Assembly: GCA_028275105.1 (NCBI GenBank)
Contig: JAQCNI010000007.1
Coordinates: 1-44,270, forward strand
DNA length: 44,270 bases
Direction: 5' to 3'
Source of the DNA: Halorubrum sp.
GTDB taxonomy: Archaea > Halobacteriota > Halobacteria > Halobacteriales > Haloferacaceae
A program made the translations under genes and the position numbers. Shown in pieces: positions 15,104 to 23,683 of the stretch (within the stretch, counting starts at the first letter, position 1; the number at the start of each line of letters is the position of its first letter). The notes below the pieces were generated by a model. The model saw nothing but the letters and a program-made list of their open reading frames with translations. It was not told where the DNA came from and searched no databases.

Positions 15104-17446
15104 ATGAAGGTCGCGGACGCGGTGCCGGAGTTCGCCGACGCCTTCGGGTTCGAGGAGTTCAACCGGATGCAACGCGAGGCGCTGCCGGGGATCCTCGAGT
15201 CCGATCACAACGTCGTCGCGTCGGCCCCGACGGCGTCCGGGAAGACGGCCCTGGCCGAGTTGGCGATCTGTCGGACCCTCTCCGAGGGCGGGACGGCGCT
15301 GTTCATCGCCCCCCTCCGCGCGCTCACGAACGAAAAGGAAAGCGAGTGGGAGCGATTCGAGGAGCTCGGCTACTCGGTGTACGTCGTCTCCGGCGAGCGT
15401 GATCTCAACCCGCGACGGGCCGAGCGCGCGGACGTCCTGGTCACGACCCCCGAAAAGGCCGACAGCGCCACCCGCAAGCACGACTCCGCGCGGTACCGAT
15501 TCATCGACGACGTCGACTGCGTCGTCATCGACGAGGTCCATCTGCTCGACAGCGAGAAGCGCGGCGCCGTCCTCGAAGTGACCGTCTCCCGGCTTCGTCG
15601 TCTTCGGGACCCCCGGATCGTCGCGCTCTCGGCGACGATGCGCAACGTCGACGACGTCGCCGAGTGGCTCGACGCCCCGCCAGAGACCACCTACTCGTTC
15701 GGCGACGAGTACCGTCCGGTCGACCTCGAAACCGACGTGAAAACGTACAGCCACGGCTCGAACGCGTTCGCCGACAAGTACCGACGGCTCTACCGTGCGC
15801 TCGACCTCGCGGAGCCCCACATTCGCGAGGACGGGCAGGCGCTCGTGTTCGTCTCCTCCCGCCAGGATACGGTTCAGGCGGCAAAGAAGGCCCGTGACGA
15901 GATCGCGGAGCGCGACGTCCCGATCGACTCACGGGGCGACTACGCGTTCCACAACGACGCGACGGAGCTCTCGAACGACACGCTCCGTCAATCGGTCCTC
16001 GACGGCGTCGGGTTCCATCACGCGGGCCTCGCGAAGGGCGACCGCGACCGCGTCGAGGACTGGTTCAAGAAGGGGAAGATCAAGCTCCTGTTTTCGACGT
16101 CCACGCTCGCGTGGGGCGTCAACCTCCCGGCGCGGTGCGTCGTGATACGCGACACGAAATACCACGATCCGCTGGAGGGGGAGACCGACATCTCGCCGTT
16201 GGACGTGCTCCAGATGCTCGGCCGAGCGGGGCGTCCCGGCTACGACGACGTCGGCTACGGCTGGGTCGTCTGTGACCGGTCGGACGCCGACGGCTACCGG
16301 CGGCTCCTCCGGGACGGCAAGGAGATCGAGTCCCGGCTGGCGGCGGCACTCGAGTCGCATCTCAACGCGGAGGTCGCGATGGGGACGATCCGCGGGTTGG
16401 AGGACGTGATGGACTGGCTGGAGACGACGTTCTACTACGTCAGGGCGGCGTCGAAGCCGACCGAGTACGGGTTCGAGGGGATCCGCGACCGCGTGCGTGA
16501 GACGCTCGACTCGCTCGTCGACGAGGGGTTCGTTGCGGCCGACGACGACCTCGGGGTCGAGCCGACGACGCTGGGGCGGCTCGCCTCGAAGTACTACCTG
16601 CGGCTGGAGACGGCCACGCGGTTCCACGGCCTCGCCGACCGGGAGCGACTCACCGTCGACGCCGTCCTCGAAACCGTCGCCGCCGCCGGCGAGTTCGATT
16701 CCGTGTCCGCGCGGTCGGCCGAGTCGGACGCGGTAGACCGGATCCTCGAGGGCCGCGAGACGGACCTCGAGAACGGCCACCGGAAGGTGTTCGCCATCCT
16801 GCTCGCGGGGATGGCCGATTCGATCCCCGCCGACCTTCGGTCGGACGCGTGGGTGATCCGACAGAACGCACTCCGGTTGCTCGCCGCCCTCTCCGAGTTT
16901 CTCGACCGGTTCGCCGGTCCCCGGGCGGCCAACCTCGCGTGTCGCGTCGAGGCCCGGGTTGAGCACGGCGTCCCCCGGGAGGCGGTGGCGCTCACGGCCG
17001 TCGACGGCGTCGGCTCCGGCCGCGCCGAGCGACTGGCGAACGCCGAGGTCACCTCCCCGGCCGCCGTCGTCGACGCCGGGCCTGGGGCGCTCGAAAACGC
17101 CGGCCTGAGCGACTCCGTCGCGGAGCGGATCGTTGACGCGGCTCGGGACTGCCCCCGGATCGAGGTCGACTGGGGCCCGTTCCCCGAAACCATCGGGGTC
17201 GGCGAGAACGAACTGTGCGAGGTCGGCGTCGCCACCGTCGCCGGCGCCGCGCGCGTCGGGATTCGCGTCACCGTCAACGACGTTGAGATGACCACGACGA
17301 CGACGTATCTCGACGGGGAGACGACGGTCCCGGTCGGCGTGTTCGGCCCGCCGGACGCCGAGGAACTGGAGTTCGTCGTCGAGGTCACCTATCCCGACCT
17401 GCCGTTACTGCCCGTGCGGGCGACCCGGACGATCCGGGTGGAGTAG
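15104..17446 (+). CDS. Ski2/Brr2-like DEAD-box helicase with Sec63 domain
   Basis: A 780-aa superfamily 2 helicase. Motif I is APTASGKT (41-48), motif II DEVH (143-146), motif III SAT (about 175), and motif VI QMLGRAGRPGYD (about 370). A winged-helix and ratchet region follows, and the C-terminal half has Sec63-type sequence with a helix-hairpin-helix (LTAVDGVGSGRAERLANA) and an Ig-like end. This is the Hel308/Mer3/Brr2 group rather than a simple DEAD-box protein. The haloarchaeal Hel308 orthologue is a separate, related protein, so an exact role in replication-fork repair or RNA work is not assigned. It is divergent from the TRAM gene; the 241-nt gap holds both promoters, though no clear TATA lies 27 nt before this ATG. 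Confidence 0.9.
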   Translation: MKVADAVPEFADAFGFEEFNRMQREALPGILESDHNVVASAPTASGKTALAELAICRTLSEGGTALFIAPLRALTNEKESEWERFEELGYSVYVVSGERDLNPRRAERADVLVTTPEKADSATRKHDSARYRFIDDVDCVVIDEVHLLDSEKRGAVLEVTVSRLRRLRDPRIVALSATMRNVDDVAEWLDAPPETTYSFGDEYRPVDLETDVKTYSHGSNAFADKYRRLYRALDLAEPHIREDGQALVFVSSRQDTVQAAKKARDEIAERDVPIDSRGDYAFHNDATELSNDTLRQSVLDGVGFHHAGLAKGDRDRVEDWFKKGKIKLLFSTSTLAWGVNLPARCVVIRDTKYHDPLEGETDISPLDVLQMLGRAGRPGYDDVGYGWVVCDRSDADGYRRLLRDGKEIESRLAAALESHLNAEVAMGTIRGLEDVMDWLETTFYYVRAASKPTEYGFEGIRDRVRETLDSLVDEGFVAADDDLGVEPTTLGRLASKYYLRLETATRFHGLADRERLTVDAVLETVAAAGEFDSVSARSAESDAVDRILEGRETDLENGHRKVFAILLAGMADSIPADLRSDAWVIRQNALRLLAALSEFLDRFAGPRAANLACRVEARVEHGVPREAVALTAVDGVGSGRAERLANAEVTSPAAVVDAGPGALENAGLSDSVAERIVDAARDCPRIEVDWGPFPETIGVGENELCEVGVATVAGAARVGIRVTVNDVEMTTTTTYLDGETTVPVGVFGPPDAEELEFVVEVTYPDLPLLPVRATRTIRVE

Positions 17447-17581
17447 CGCTTCGGATGCGTAACGCTCCGGACGCGGGAGGGCGTCGACTCTCGGCGCCGG
17501 CCCCGCACCCGCCGACGGCGACACCGACGCCGGCGGTGACGGATTCTCGGAGAGCGGCCGCGGCGCTCCCGGCACCCGACC

Positions 17582-17588
17582 GCTTAAC
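17582..17588 (+). promoter_or_regulatory. TATA element of the NucS-N/zinc-ribbon gene
   Basis: GCTTAAC is centred 28 nt before the ATG at 17613, as expected for a leaderless haloarchaeal message. Confidence 0.6.
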
Positions 17589-17612
17589 ACCCATACCGGG
17601 GCCACGCCACCC

Positions 17613-18353
17613 ATGCCAGAACGACTCCGCGTTCTCGCCGGCGACTGCCGAATAACCGACCGTGGCGACCGCACCCGGACCCATCGCGGCCGTGTCGTCG
17701 TCCTGATCAAGCCCGACAACACCACGCTCGTCCACGACGCCGACGGCTACCAGCCGGTCGCGTGGCTCACCCGACCGGAGTCGGTCGTCGTCGAGGGTGA
17801 CGGCGCGGGGTTCACCGTCACCGCCAGGGAGGGTGATCGTCGGCTCCGTGTGGTCGCGGAGGAAGCGACCGCCAGCCGCGGGCTCCCGGTGACCGAAGCC
17901 GGCGTCCCGGTCGGCACCTGTCCGTCCGACGGTGGCCCGCTCGTGCGCTCGCACGGCGACGTGCTGTGTCTCGAGTGCGAAGCGCGGTGGGGGCTTCCGG
18001 CGGGTGCGAGCGTTACCGATGCGACCTGCGGCGAGTGTGGACTCCCGAAGGTCCGCGTCGAACGCGGCGAGGCGTTCCACCTCTGTTTGGACCCCGCCTG
18101 TGACCCCCTCGACGAGGCGGTCCGGGACCGGTTCGATCGCGTCTGGGACTGTCCCGACTGCGGCAGCGACCTAACCGTCCAGTCCGCGCCGGGCCGGGTG
18201 TTCCTCGGCTGTGAACAGTACCCCGACTGTGAGACCACCCTCTCGATCCCCGCCGGCGTCGCCGTGGACGAGTGCGACTGTGGGCTCCCGACCTTCGAGA
18301 CGCCGAGCGGCCACCGCTGTCTCGACGGCACCTGCGCGGCCGGTGCCGAGTGA
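17613..18353 (+). CDS. NucS-type DNA-binding domain fused to four zinc ribbons
   Basis: A 246-aa protein. Residues 1-85 resemble the N-terminal DNA-binding half of mismatch endonuclease NucS/EndoMS (RVVVLIKPDNTTLVH, then WLTRPESVVVE). The C-terminal nuclease half is missing. In its place are four Cys clusters: C103/C119/C122, C139/C142/C158/C163, C180/C183/C200/C206 (the C-terminal topoisomerase I type, GCEQYPDCETTL) and C221/C223/C236/C241. It therefore probably binds damaged or branched DNA without cutting it, or acts as an adaptor. It follows a helicase gene on the same strand after 166 nt. The NucS similarity is by pattern; the zinc ribbons are clear. Confidence 0.78.
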   Translation: MPERLRVLAGDCRITDRGDRTRTHRGRVVVLIKPDNTTLVHDADGYQPVAWLTRPESVVVEGDGAGFTVTAREGDRRLRVVAEEATASRGLPVTEAGVPVGTCPSDGGPLVRSHGDVLCLECEARWGLPAGASVTDATCGECGLPKVRVERGEAFHLCLDPACDPLDEAVRDRFDRVWDCPDCGSDLTVQSAPGRVFLGCEQYPDCETTLSIPAGVAVDECDCGLPTFETPSGHRCLDGTCAAGAE

Positions 18354-18379
18354 TCCCGGCCCGGCTCGGGCTCGTCCGG

Positions 18380-19366
18380 CTAATCGGCGAGTTGTCCCCG
18401 GCCCGGCGCGATGAGCCGGTCGAGGTACTCCGACAGCGCCCCCTTGGCGTCGGCCGGGTGGAGTGTGCCGGACTCGAGGTCGGCCTCGAGCGGTTCGTAG
18501 CTCTCGTACCGCAGGTCGCCGCCGTACTCCTCGGGGCGTTCGACGACGACGGCCTCGAACCGCGGGAAGACGTGGTACTCGAATATCTGGAGGACGGGAT
18601 TCTCGCGGCCGATTCCCTCGTCGGTCGGCTCCGGGTTCACGGTCGGCGGGCAGTACGCGCCGTTGACCTTGTCGGTTATCGCCTCGCGGGTGTCCTCCAT
18701 CGAGATGGTGACCCCGGTACTGGAGGACATCTTCCCCTCGCCGGTCCCGAGGTCGGCGATGAGCGGAGTGTGAAGGCTCGTCGGTGGCTCGCGGTCGATG
18801 CTGGGGAGCACGTCGCGCGCGAGCATGTGGACCTTCCGCTGTTCCATCCCGCCGACCGCGAGGTCGACGCCGAGGTACGGGATGTCGAGCGCCTGCATGA
18901 GCGGGTACACCGCCTGCGACACCTTCACCGAGTCGCCGGACTTGATTTCGGCCATGGCGCGCTCGGCGCGGGCGAGCGTCGTCTCGAGTTCGAGTGCGTG
19001 GAGGTCGAGCGTGTAGTCGTCGTCGAGCTGGAAGTCGGAGCCGAGCACGAACTGCGTCTTCGACTCGTCGAGCCCGTACGCGATGAACTGGTCGCGCATC
19101 CGCTCGGCGGTGTGGCGAATGTCGGCGAACGACCCCTTGTCGTTGAGGTACGCGTGGACGTCCGCGAGGAGCACGGTGATCTCGAAGCCGGCCTCCTGGA
19201 GGTCGATAAGCTTGTTCGCGGTGAGCATGTGCCCGATGTGGAGGACGCCCGAGGGCTCGTAGCCGACGTACGCCCGCTTCCCGTCGGGGTCGTCGGCCAG
19301 CGCCTCGATCTCCTCCTCGGTGACCACCTCGGCCGTGTTCCGGGTGATCCGCTCGTGGGCGTCCAT
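18380..19366 (-). CDS. tyrS: Tyrosyl-tRNA synthetase
   Basis: A 328-aa class I synthetase of archaeal/eukaryotic type. It has the HIGH-equivalent SGVLHIGHM, the KMSKS-equivalent GKMSSSTG, and the compact archaeal form without the bacterial S4 domain. The start at 19366 (MDAHERITRNTAEVV) matches haloarchaeal homologues. A longer in-frame ATG at 19393 falls on the TATA element itself and is unlikely. The gene is convergent with the zinc-ribbon gene, whose stop is 26 nt away. Confidence 0.96.
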   Translation of the reverse strand: MDAHERITRNTAEVVTEEEIEALADDPDGKRAYVGYEPSGVLHIGHMLTANKLIDLQEAGFEITVLLADVHAYLNDKGSFADIRHTAERMRDQFIAYGLDESKTQFVLGSDFQLDDDYTLDLHALELETTLARAERAMAEIKSGDSVKVSQAVYPLMQALDIPYLGVDLAVGGMEQRKVHMLARDVLPSIDREPPTSLHTPLIADLGTGEGKMSSSTGVTISMEDTREAITDKVNGAYCPPTVNPEPTDEGIGRENPVLQIFEYHVFPRFEAVVVERPEEYGGDLRYESYEPLEADLESGTLHPADAKGALSEYLDRLIAPGRGQLAD

Positions 19367-19390
19367 GCCTACCGTAGCGGGGTGGCTCGG

Positions 19391-19396
19391 CATATG
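19391..19396 (-). promoter_or_regulatory. TATA element of tyrS
   Basis: CATATG is centred about 27 nt upstream of the chosen tyrS ATG at 19366. This supports leaderless transcription from that start. Confidence 0.5.
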
Positions 19397-19496
19397 ACTT
19401 CTGAAACGGTTCGGTCCCCCGGCTCACGCCACGTCGGTTCGCGCCCGCCGATCCGCGCTCCACGTGCTCGCCGGGTCGGCCCGTTCCCCCGCCGGG

Positions 19497-21542
19497 TCAC
19501 TCCTCCGTTTCGGGCAGCGTCGTCCCCGCCCGGTGTTCGGAGATGATCCGGTCGAGCCGCTCCGCCTTCTCGTCGCGGCGGCGGCGTTCGGCCCATGACT
19601 CCCAGTCGTCGGTTGCGGCGATCAGCTCCTCCTCGCTCGCCACCGCCAGCTCGTCGACCTCGCGGACGCTGACGGCCGCCACGGGCACGACCGGGATCCC
19701 GTGATCGAACAGTACCTGGTCGGCGACGTCCGAGAGGTTCCCGTCGCGGATCACGGCCCGCGGGTCCGTGTCGGCCAGCCGTTCGGCGGTCCGCCGGCCG
19801 GCGCCCGAGGCGTCCCGGAGGTAGACGACGTCGCCGGCGGCGAGCCCGTACGCCTCGTCGGCCGCGTCGATCGCGCCGAGCGTGAACTGCTCGACGACCT
19901 TGACGCTCACGAGCCCGTTCCCCGCCGCGACGTCCGCGAAGTTCGAGTGATCGAGCTTCCACAGCTCCTTGAGCGACTCCACCTTCCGTTCGAGCGTCGA
20001 GACGGTCTCTCGGGCCTCGTCGCGCTCTCGCTCCAGCCGGTCCGTTTCGCGTTCGAGCCGCGAAACGATCCGGCGGCTTCGGGCCTCGACCCGCTCCTCG
20101 CGTTTCGCCTCCTCGAGCTCCGCCTCCAGCTCCGTGACCCGCTCCTCACGCGCCGAAAGCTCCGACTCCAGCTCCGCGGTATGGGACTCGAGCCGGTCGA
20201 CCCGTTCCCGGAGCCGGCGGATCGTCTCCTCCTCCTCGGTTCGGTCGGGCTCCGTGGGATCCGCTTCGGGCTCCCCGTCGTCGCCGCCGTCATCCGACGG
20301 GTCGTCTCGGAGGTCCTCGATGACGGCCTCAACGGATCCGCCGCCGGCGACGACGCCGGCGATCACCGCCCCGCGATCGAGTCGCGGCGGCGTCTTCGCC
20401 GTGATCCGATCGAACTGGTCGGCGTGGTCGTCGTGGGCGTACAGCGCGGCCGCCAACGCGTCCCGCTCGTGGTCGTTGTCGTAGCTCGCGTCCCGGGTCC
20501 GGTGGAGCTTCTCGTCGACCGGGAGGTCGGTCGTAGGGCGCCAGCCGGCGGCGTCGAACGACCGCCGGAACTTCTCGACGGTCTCCGGCATCGGTTCGAC
20601 GTCGGCGGCGACGATGATCGGGCGACCCTGCTCGACGATCCACTCCGTCACCTCGGCGGGGTCGGCGGTCCGTGAGGAGTACAGCGCGTGGACGGTGCCG
20701 TCGAGGCCGACGACGGCGGCCGCGGTGGTCGTTCCCGGGTCGATCCCGACGATCACGCGATCACGGCGCTTCACCAGCGGCTCGTATTCGATCCCGTCGC
20801 GGCGCTCGCGTTCGACCTCGACGCGGACGTCGCCCGCCCGCGAGTTCGATATCGGGATGTCCTCGGGACGCGCCTCGATCGTAAACACGGCGTTCGCGTA
20901 GCCGCCGTACTTCTTGGTGATCTCCCGTTCGTACTCGAGGTTCGAGTCCCCGAGTTTCGACTCGACCTGTCGGCTCCGCTTTTTTACGTTGCCGTGGATC
21001 CGACGCGTGTAGCGGTCCTGGCTCCACCCGCCCTTGCCGGTCGAGCGTCCCCGCGAGACCTTCACCCTCGTCTCGTCGGTGAACGCGGTCACCTCGTGGC
21101 CGACGTTCGCGGCGGCGATCCGCGCCGCCGCCTCCGCCTCCTTCATCGGCTCTTTCCCGTACGGGATCCCGTGTCTGGAGGCGACCCGCGAGAGCGGCTC
21201 GGGGCGTTCGCCCCCGGTCACCTGAACGAGCCGGGTCCCGTCCGGCAGGGACCGCAGAAACCCAACGAGTGCGCCCTTGTCGGCGGCCAGCTCGTAGGCG
21301 TTGTCGGTGGCAACGTACAGCGGCTCGCGGTCCTCGATCAGCCGGCCAAGCTTCCGGCGGGAAACGACGTCACGGGTCACCCGCGCAAGCGGGCCGTCAG
21401 CGTCCGGGACGTCGGGGTCGTCGCCGTCGACGGGGTCGAGCACGACGAGCGCGTACGAGGGGCTGTCACCGCGCACGTCGCCGCTCTGAACGTCGACGCC
21501 GAACACCGGCCGGTCGCGGGCACGGATCGTCCGGGATGGCAC
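19497..21542 (-). CDS. DUF460 protein with RNase H-like fold and coiled coil
   Basis: A 681-aa protein of the archaeal DUF460/COG2433 family. Visible parts are an N-terminal domain (VFGVDVQSGDVRG), an RNase H/RuvC-like core (VIVGIDPGTTTAAAVVG and later HERDALAAALYAH with acidic residues suited to metal binding), an acidic linker, a long coiled coil (about residues 430-550), and a C-terminal domain. The fold suggests a nuclease or nucleic-acid ATPase, but no activity is established to my knowledge. I place the start at GTG 21542, because a GTATATAC TATA box lies 27 nt upstream. The ATG at 21578 would sit upstream of that TATA box. Confidence 0.88.
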   Translation of the reverse strand: MPSRTIRARDRPVFGVDVQSGDVRGDSPSYALVVLDPVDGDDPDVPDADGPLARVTRDVVSRRKLGRLIEDREPLYVATDNAYELAADKGALVGFLRSLPDGTRLVQVTGGERPEPLSRVASRHGIPYGKEPMKEAEAAARIAAANVGHEVTAFTDETRVKVSRGRSTGKGGWSQDRYTRRIHGNVKKRSRQVESKLGDSNLEYEREITKKYGGYANAVFTIEARPEDIPISNSRAGDVRVEVERERRDGIEYEPLVKRRDRVIVGIDPGTTTAAAVVGLDGTVHALYSSRTADPAEVTEWIVEQGRPIIVAADVEPMPETVEKFRRSFDAAGWRPTTDLPVDEKLHRTRDASYDNDHERDALAAALYAHDDHADQFDRITAKTPPRLDRGAVIAGVVAGGGSVEAVIEDLRDDPSDDGGDDGEPEADPTEPDRTEEEETIRRLRERVDRLESHTAELESELSAREERVTELEAELEEAKREERVEARSRRIVSRLERETDRLERERDEARETVSTLERKVESLKELWKLDHSNFADVAAGNGLVSVKVVEQFTLGAIDAADEAYGLAAGDVVYLRDASGAGRRTAERLADTDPRAVIRDGNLSDVADQVLFDHGIPVVPVAAVSVREVDELAVASEEELIAATDDWESWAERRRRDEKAERLDRIISEHRAGTTLPETEE

Positions 21543-21565
21543 ACGTTCACGTAGACTGCTTGGCC

Positions 21566-21573
21566 GTATATAC
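21566..21573 (-). promoter_or_regulatory. TATA box of the DUF460 gene
   Basis: GTATATAC, nearly ideal, is centred 27 nt from the GTG at 21542. It decides the start codon in favour of GTG. Confidence 0.75.
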
Positions 21574-21611
21574 CCCACGCCGGAGTCGCTTCGAGCGGGG
21601 CGGGACCCCCT

Positions 21612-21687
21612 GCTCGTCCGTCGGCGCGGCGACTCCCCGCTTATCCGTCGGCATGGCGACCCCCCCGCTTATCCGTCGGCGCGGCGA
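21612..21687. repeat. Three tandem copies of a 27-28-nt repeat before rio1
   Basis: Units begin at 21612, 21639 and 21667 and share a core C-CGTCGGC-xxG-GCGAC followed by a C-run. Copies 2 and 3 contain GCTTATCC and copy 1 the diverged GCTCGTCC. The third copy's CTTATCC (21668-21674) is 28 nt before the rio1 ATG and serves as its TATA element, so the promoter itself has been duplicated. Confidence 0.8.
21668..21674 (+). promoter_or_regulatory. TATA element of rio1, within the third repeat copy
   Basis: CTTATCC is centred 28 nt before the rio1 ATG at 21699. A second CTTATCC sits one repeat unit upstream. Confidence 0.6.
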
Positions 21688-21698
21688 AACGGGGACGA

Positions 21699-22610
21699 AT
21701 GAGTGAGGAGTTCGTGCTGCTCGAGCCCGAGGACCAGCCCGGCGACGAGTGGGAGGCCCTCGACGTCTCCGACACGGAGGCCGACCGGATCGCCCGGCGG
21801 CAGGACCGGGAGTTCAACGAGTTCCGCGAACGGGTGAAAAACACCGAGCAGTTCAAGCTCCAGGCGTCAGTGTTCGACGACGCGACGCTGGCGGCGGTGT
21901 ACAAGCTGGTTCAGGACGGGTACGTCGACGCCTTCGGCGGCCCGGTCTCCACCGGGAAGGAGGCGAGCGTGTTCGAGGCGCTCGGCGGGGCGGCCGGCGA
22001 GCGACCCGAACCGGGGTCGGCCGCGGCCGCCGAGGAGTACGCCCGGGAGGTCGCGGTGAAGGTGTATCGGATCAACTCCTCGAACTTCCGGCAGATGCGC
22101 GACTACCTCGAGGGGGACCCGCGCTTCGAGGGGATCGCGAACGACAAGAAGGCGGTCGTGTTGGCGTGGACGAAAAAGGAGTTCGCGAACCTGAAGCGTG
22201 CCCGCACGGCCGGCGTGCGCGTCCCCGAGCCGATCGCGGTCCAGCGGAACGTTCTCGTGATGGAGCTCGTCGGCCACGCCGACGACCGCGCCCGCCGGCT
22301 GAGCGAGGTCGACGTGGAGAACCCCGAGACCGCCTACGAGGTGGTTCGGGAGTACATGCGGCGGCTACACCGTGCGGGGTTGGTCCACGGCGACCTCTCG
22401 GAGTACAACATGATCATCCACGACGGCGAGTTGGTGGTCATCGACATGGGACAGGCGGTCACGGTTCACCACCCCAACGCCGGGGAGTTTCTCGACCGCG
22501 ACTGCGAGAACGTGGCGGCCTTCTTCACCCGGCAGGGGATCGACGTCGCGGGCGCGGACCTGCGGGCGTACGTGACCGAGCCGGAATCCGGGTCCGACTC
22601 CGATCAGTAA
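21699..22610 (+). CDS. rio1: RIO1-type serine/threonine protein kinase
   Basis: A 303-aa atypical kinase/ATPase needed for late maturation of the small ribosomal subunit. The P-loop-like STGKEASVF spans residues 84-92, the catalytic Lys is K121 (VAVKVYR), the catalytic loop is HGDLSEYN (230-237, D232, N237), and the metal-binding IDMGQA has D249. The flexible acidic insertion at 96-115 between P-loop and Lys is typical of RIO1. It is followed 184 nt later by a Dim2/Pno1-like KH protein, its functional partner in pre-40S-like particles, a common archaeal arrangement. Confidence 0.95.
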   Translation: MSEEFVLLEPEDQPGDEWEALDVSDTEADRIARRQDREFNEFRERVKNTEQFKLQASVFDDATLAAVYKLVQDGYVDAFGGPVSTGKEASVFEALGGAAGERPEPGSAAAAEEYAREVAVKVYRINSSNFRQMRDYLEGDPRFEGIANDKKAVVLAWTKKEFANLKRARTAGVRVPEPIAVQRNVLVMELVGHADDRARRLSEVDVENPETAYEVVREYMRRLHRAGLVHGDLSEYNMIIHDGELVVIDMGQAVTVHHPNAGEFLDRDCENVAAFFTRQGIDVAGADLRAYVTEPESGSDSDQ

Positions 22611-22764
22611 CCCGAGCCCGACTGCGACGGCGGCTCCGAATCCGACGGGGAGCCCTACGGAACGTGTCGTGGACGGCGTGATCCCGCTCGCACGGGCCGA
22701 GAAGCCACGGGAGCCGGCCGTACGCGGCCGGTATTTCGATCCACGCTCGACGCGGCGGAACACG

Positions 22765-22771
22765 TTTAAAA
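22765..22771 (+). promoter_or_regulatory. TATA element of the KH-domain gene
   Basis: TTTAAAA is centred 27 nt upstream of the ATG at 22795. It selects this start over the in-frame ATG at 22669. Confidence 0.65.
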
Positions 22772-22794
22772 GGCTCGGCCGGGTATCTTCCGAC

Positions 22795-23337
22795 ATGCAA
22801 CACGTGAGGGTTCCGCAGGACCGGATCGGCGTCGTCATCGGCGCCGGCGGCGAGACGATGCGGGAGATCGAGGAGCGGGCGAACGTGCGGCTCGACGTCG
22901 ACTCCGAAACCGGGAGCGTCGCGATCGACGAGCGTGACGATCCCGTCGCCACGCTCGTCGCCCCCGACGTGATCAAGGCGATCGGGCGGGGATTTAAGCC
23001 GGAGACCGCGCTGTCGATCCTCGATCATGACCTCCGAACGCTGGAGCTGATCGACCTCACCGAACACACCCGCAATGACAACGACCTCGAACGGAAGAAG
23101 GGCCGGATTATCGGCGAGAACGGCCGGACTCGCGAGCTGATGGAGGAACTCACGGGCGCGAACGTCGTCGTGTACGGGACGACCGTCGGGGCCGTCGGCG
23201 GCCCCGAGGAGCTCGGTGCGGTCCGGCGGGCGGTCGGAATGCTGCTCGATGGCGCGCCCCACGGCGCGGTGTACTCGTTCCTCGAGCGGAAGTCCAACGA
23301 GTTGAACGACGACGTCAGCTTCCAGCCGCCGCAGTAG
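22795..23337 (+). CDS. KH-domain RNA-binding protein (Dim2/Pno1 type)
   Basis: A 180-aa protein with two KH modules. The first carries GAGG at about residues 17-20 (VVIGAGGETMREIEE) and the second carries GENG near residue 106 (GRIIGENGRTRELMEE). This is the archaeal homologue of yeast Pno1/Dim2, which binds the 3' end region of small-subunit rRNA during maturation. The start at 22795 was chosen from the TATA spacing and because MQHVRVPQDRIG is the family N-terminus. Its neighbour rio1 encodes a factor of the same pathway. Confidence 0.92.
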   Translation: MQHVRVPQDRIGVVIGAGGETMREIEERANVRLDVDSETGSVAIDERDDPVATLVAPDVIKAIGRGFKPETALSILDHDLRTLELIDLTEHTRNDNDLERKKGRIIGENGRTRELMEELTGANVVVYGTTVGAVGGPEELGAVRRAVGMLLDGAPHGAVYSFLERKSNELNDDVSFQPPQ

Positions 23338-23473
23338 GGTGCGTCGCGGAGGGGCGGTCCGGTAGATATCGCGCGCAGTCGGGGAGTCGCCGTCGGTCAC
23401 TGAGAGGTTGAGGAGTGTCCCACTCGTGTTTGGCCATCGTCGTCGTCAGGAGGGCACAGTTATTACCTGAATT

Positions 23474-23540
23474 GAGGCGCTAAGGCCCCTTCCTCAACGA
23501 ACGAGCGAAGCGAGTGAGTAGGGAGGGGATACAGCGCCTC
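23474..23540. repeat. Two-tier hairpin at the insert's left end
   Basis: The outer stem GAGGCGCT (23474-23481) pairs with AGCGCCTC (23533-23540). The inner stem CCCCTTCCT (23486-23494) pairs with AGGGAGGGG (23520-23528) with one G-U. Confidence 0.8.
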
Positions 23541-23560
23541 CAGAAATCGAAGATTTCTGG
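23540..23560. repeat. Perfect 9-bp hairpin with GAA loop
   Basis: CCAGAAATC (23540-23548), loop GAA, GATTTCTGG (23552-23560). It directly follows the previous hairpin. A third perfect stem, CGAGACGC/GCGTCTCG, lies at 23569-23587. Confidence 0.8.
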
Positions 23561-23568
23561 TGTGCGAA

Positions 23569-23587
23569 CGAGACGCGGAGCGTCTCG
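23569..23587. repeat. Perfect 8-bp hairpin with GGA loop
   Basis: CGAGACGC (23569-23576), loop GGA, GCGTCTCG (23580-23587). It is the third of three consecutive hairpins. Confidence 0.75.
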
Positions 23588-23683
23588 TCAACGCCGCACG
23601 GTTCTCAAACACGTTCGACGCTCGGCCCACAGGCCCACGCAATCGAAACAAGCATACGCATAGATACGCATGGTCCGTATGTA

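Noticed and set aside
14666..15820. 384-codon minus-strand frame spanning the TRAM and helicase starts
   Set aside because: It overlaps two well-supported genes and its translation is the compositional shadow of the helicase.
21612..21687. CRISPR-like array before rio1
   Set aside because: There are only three directly abutting repeat units, with no spacers and no cas genes.
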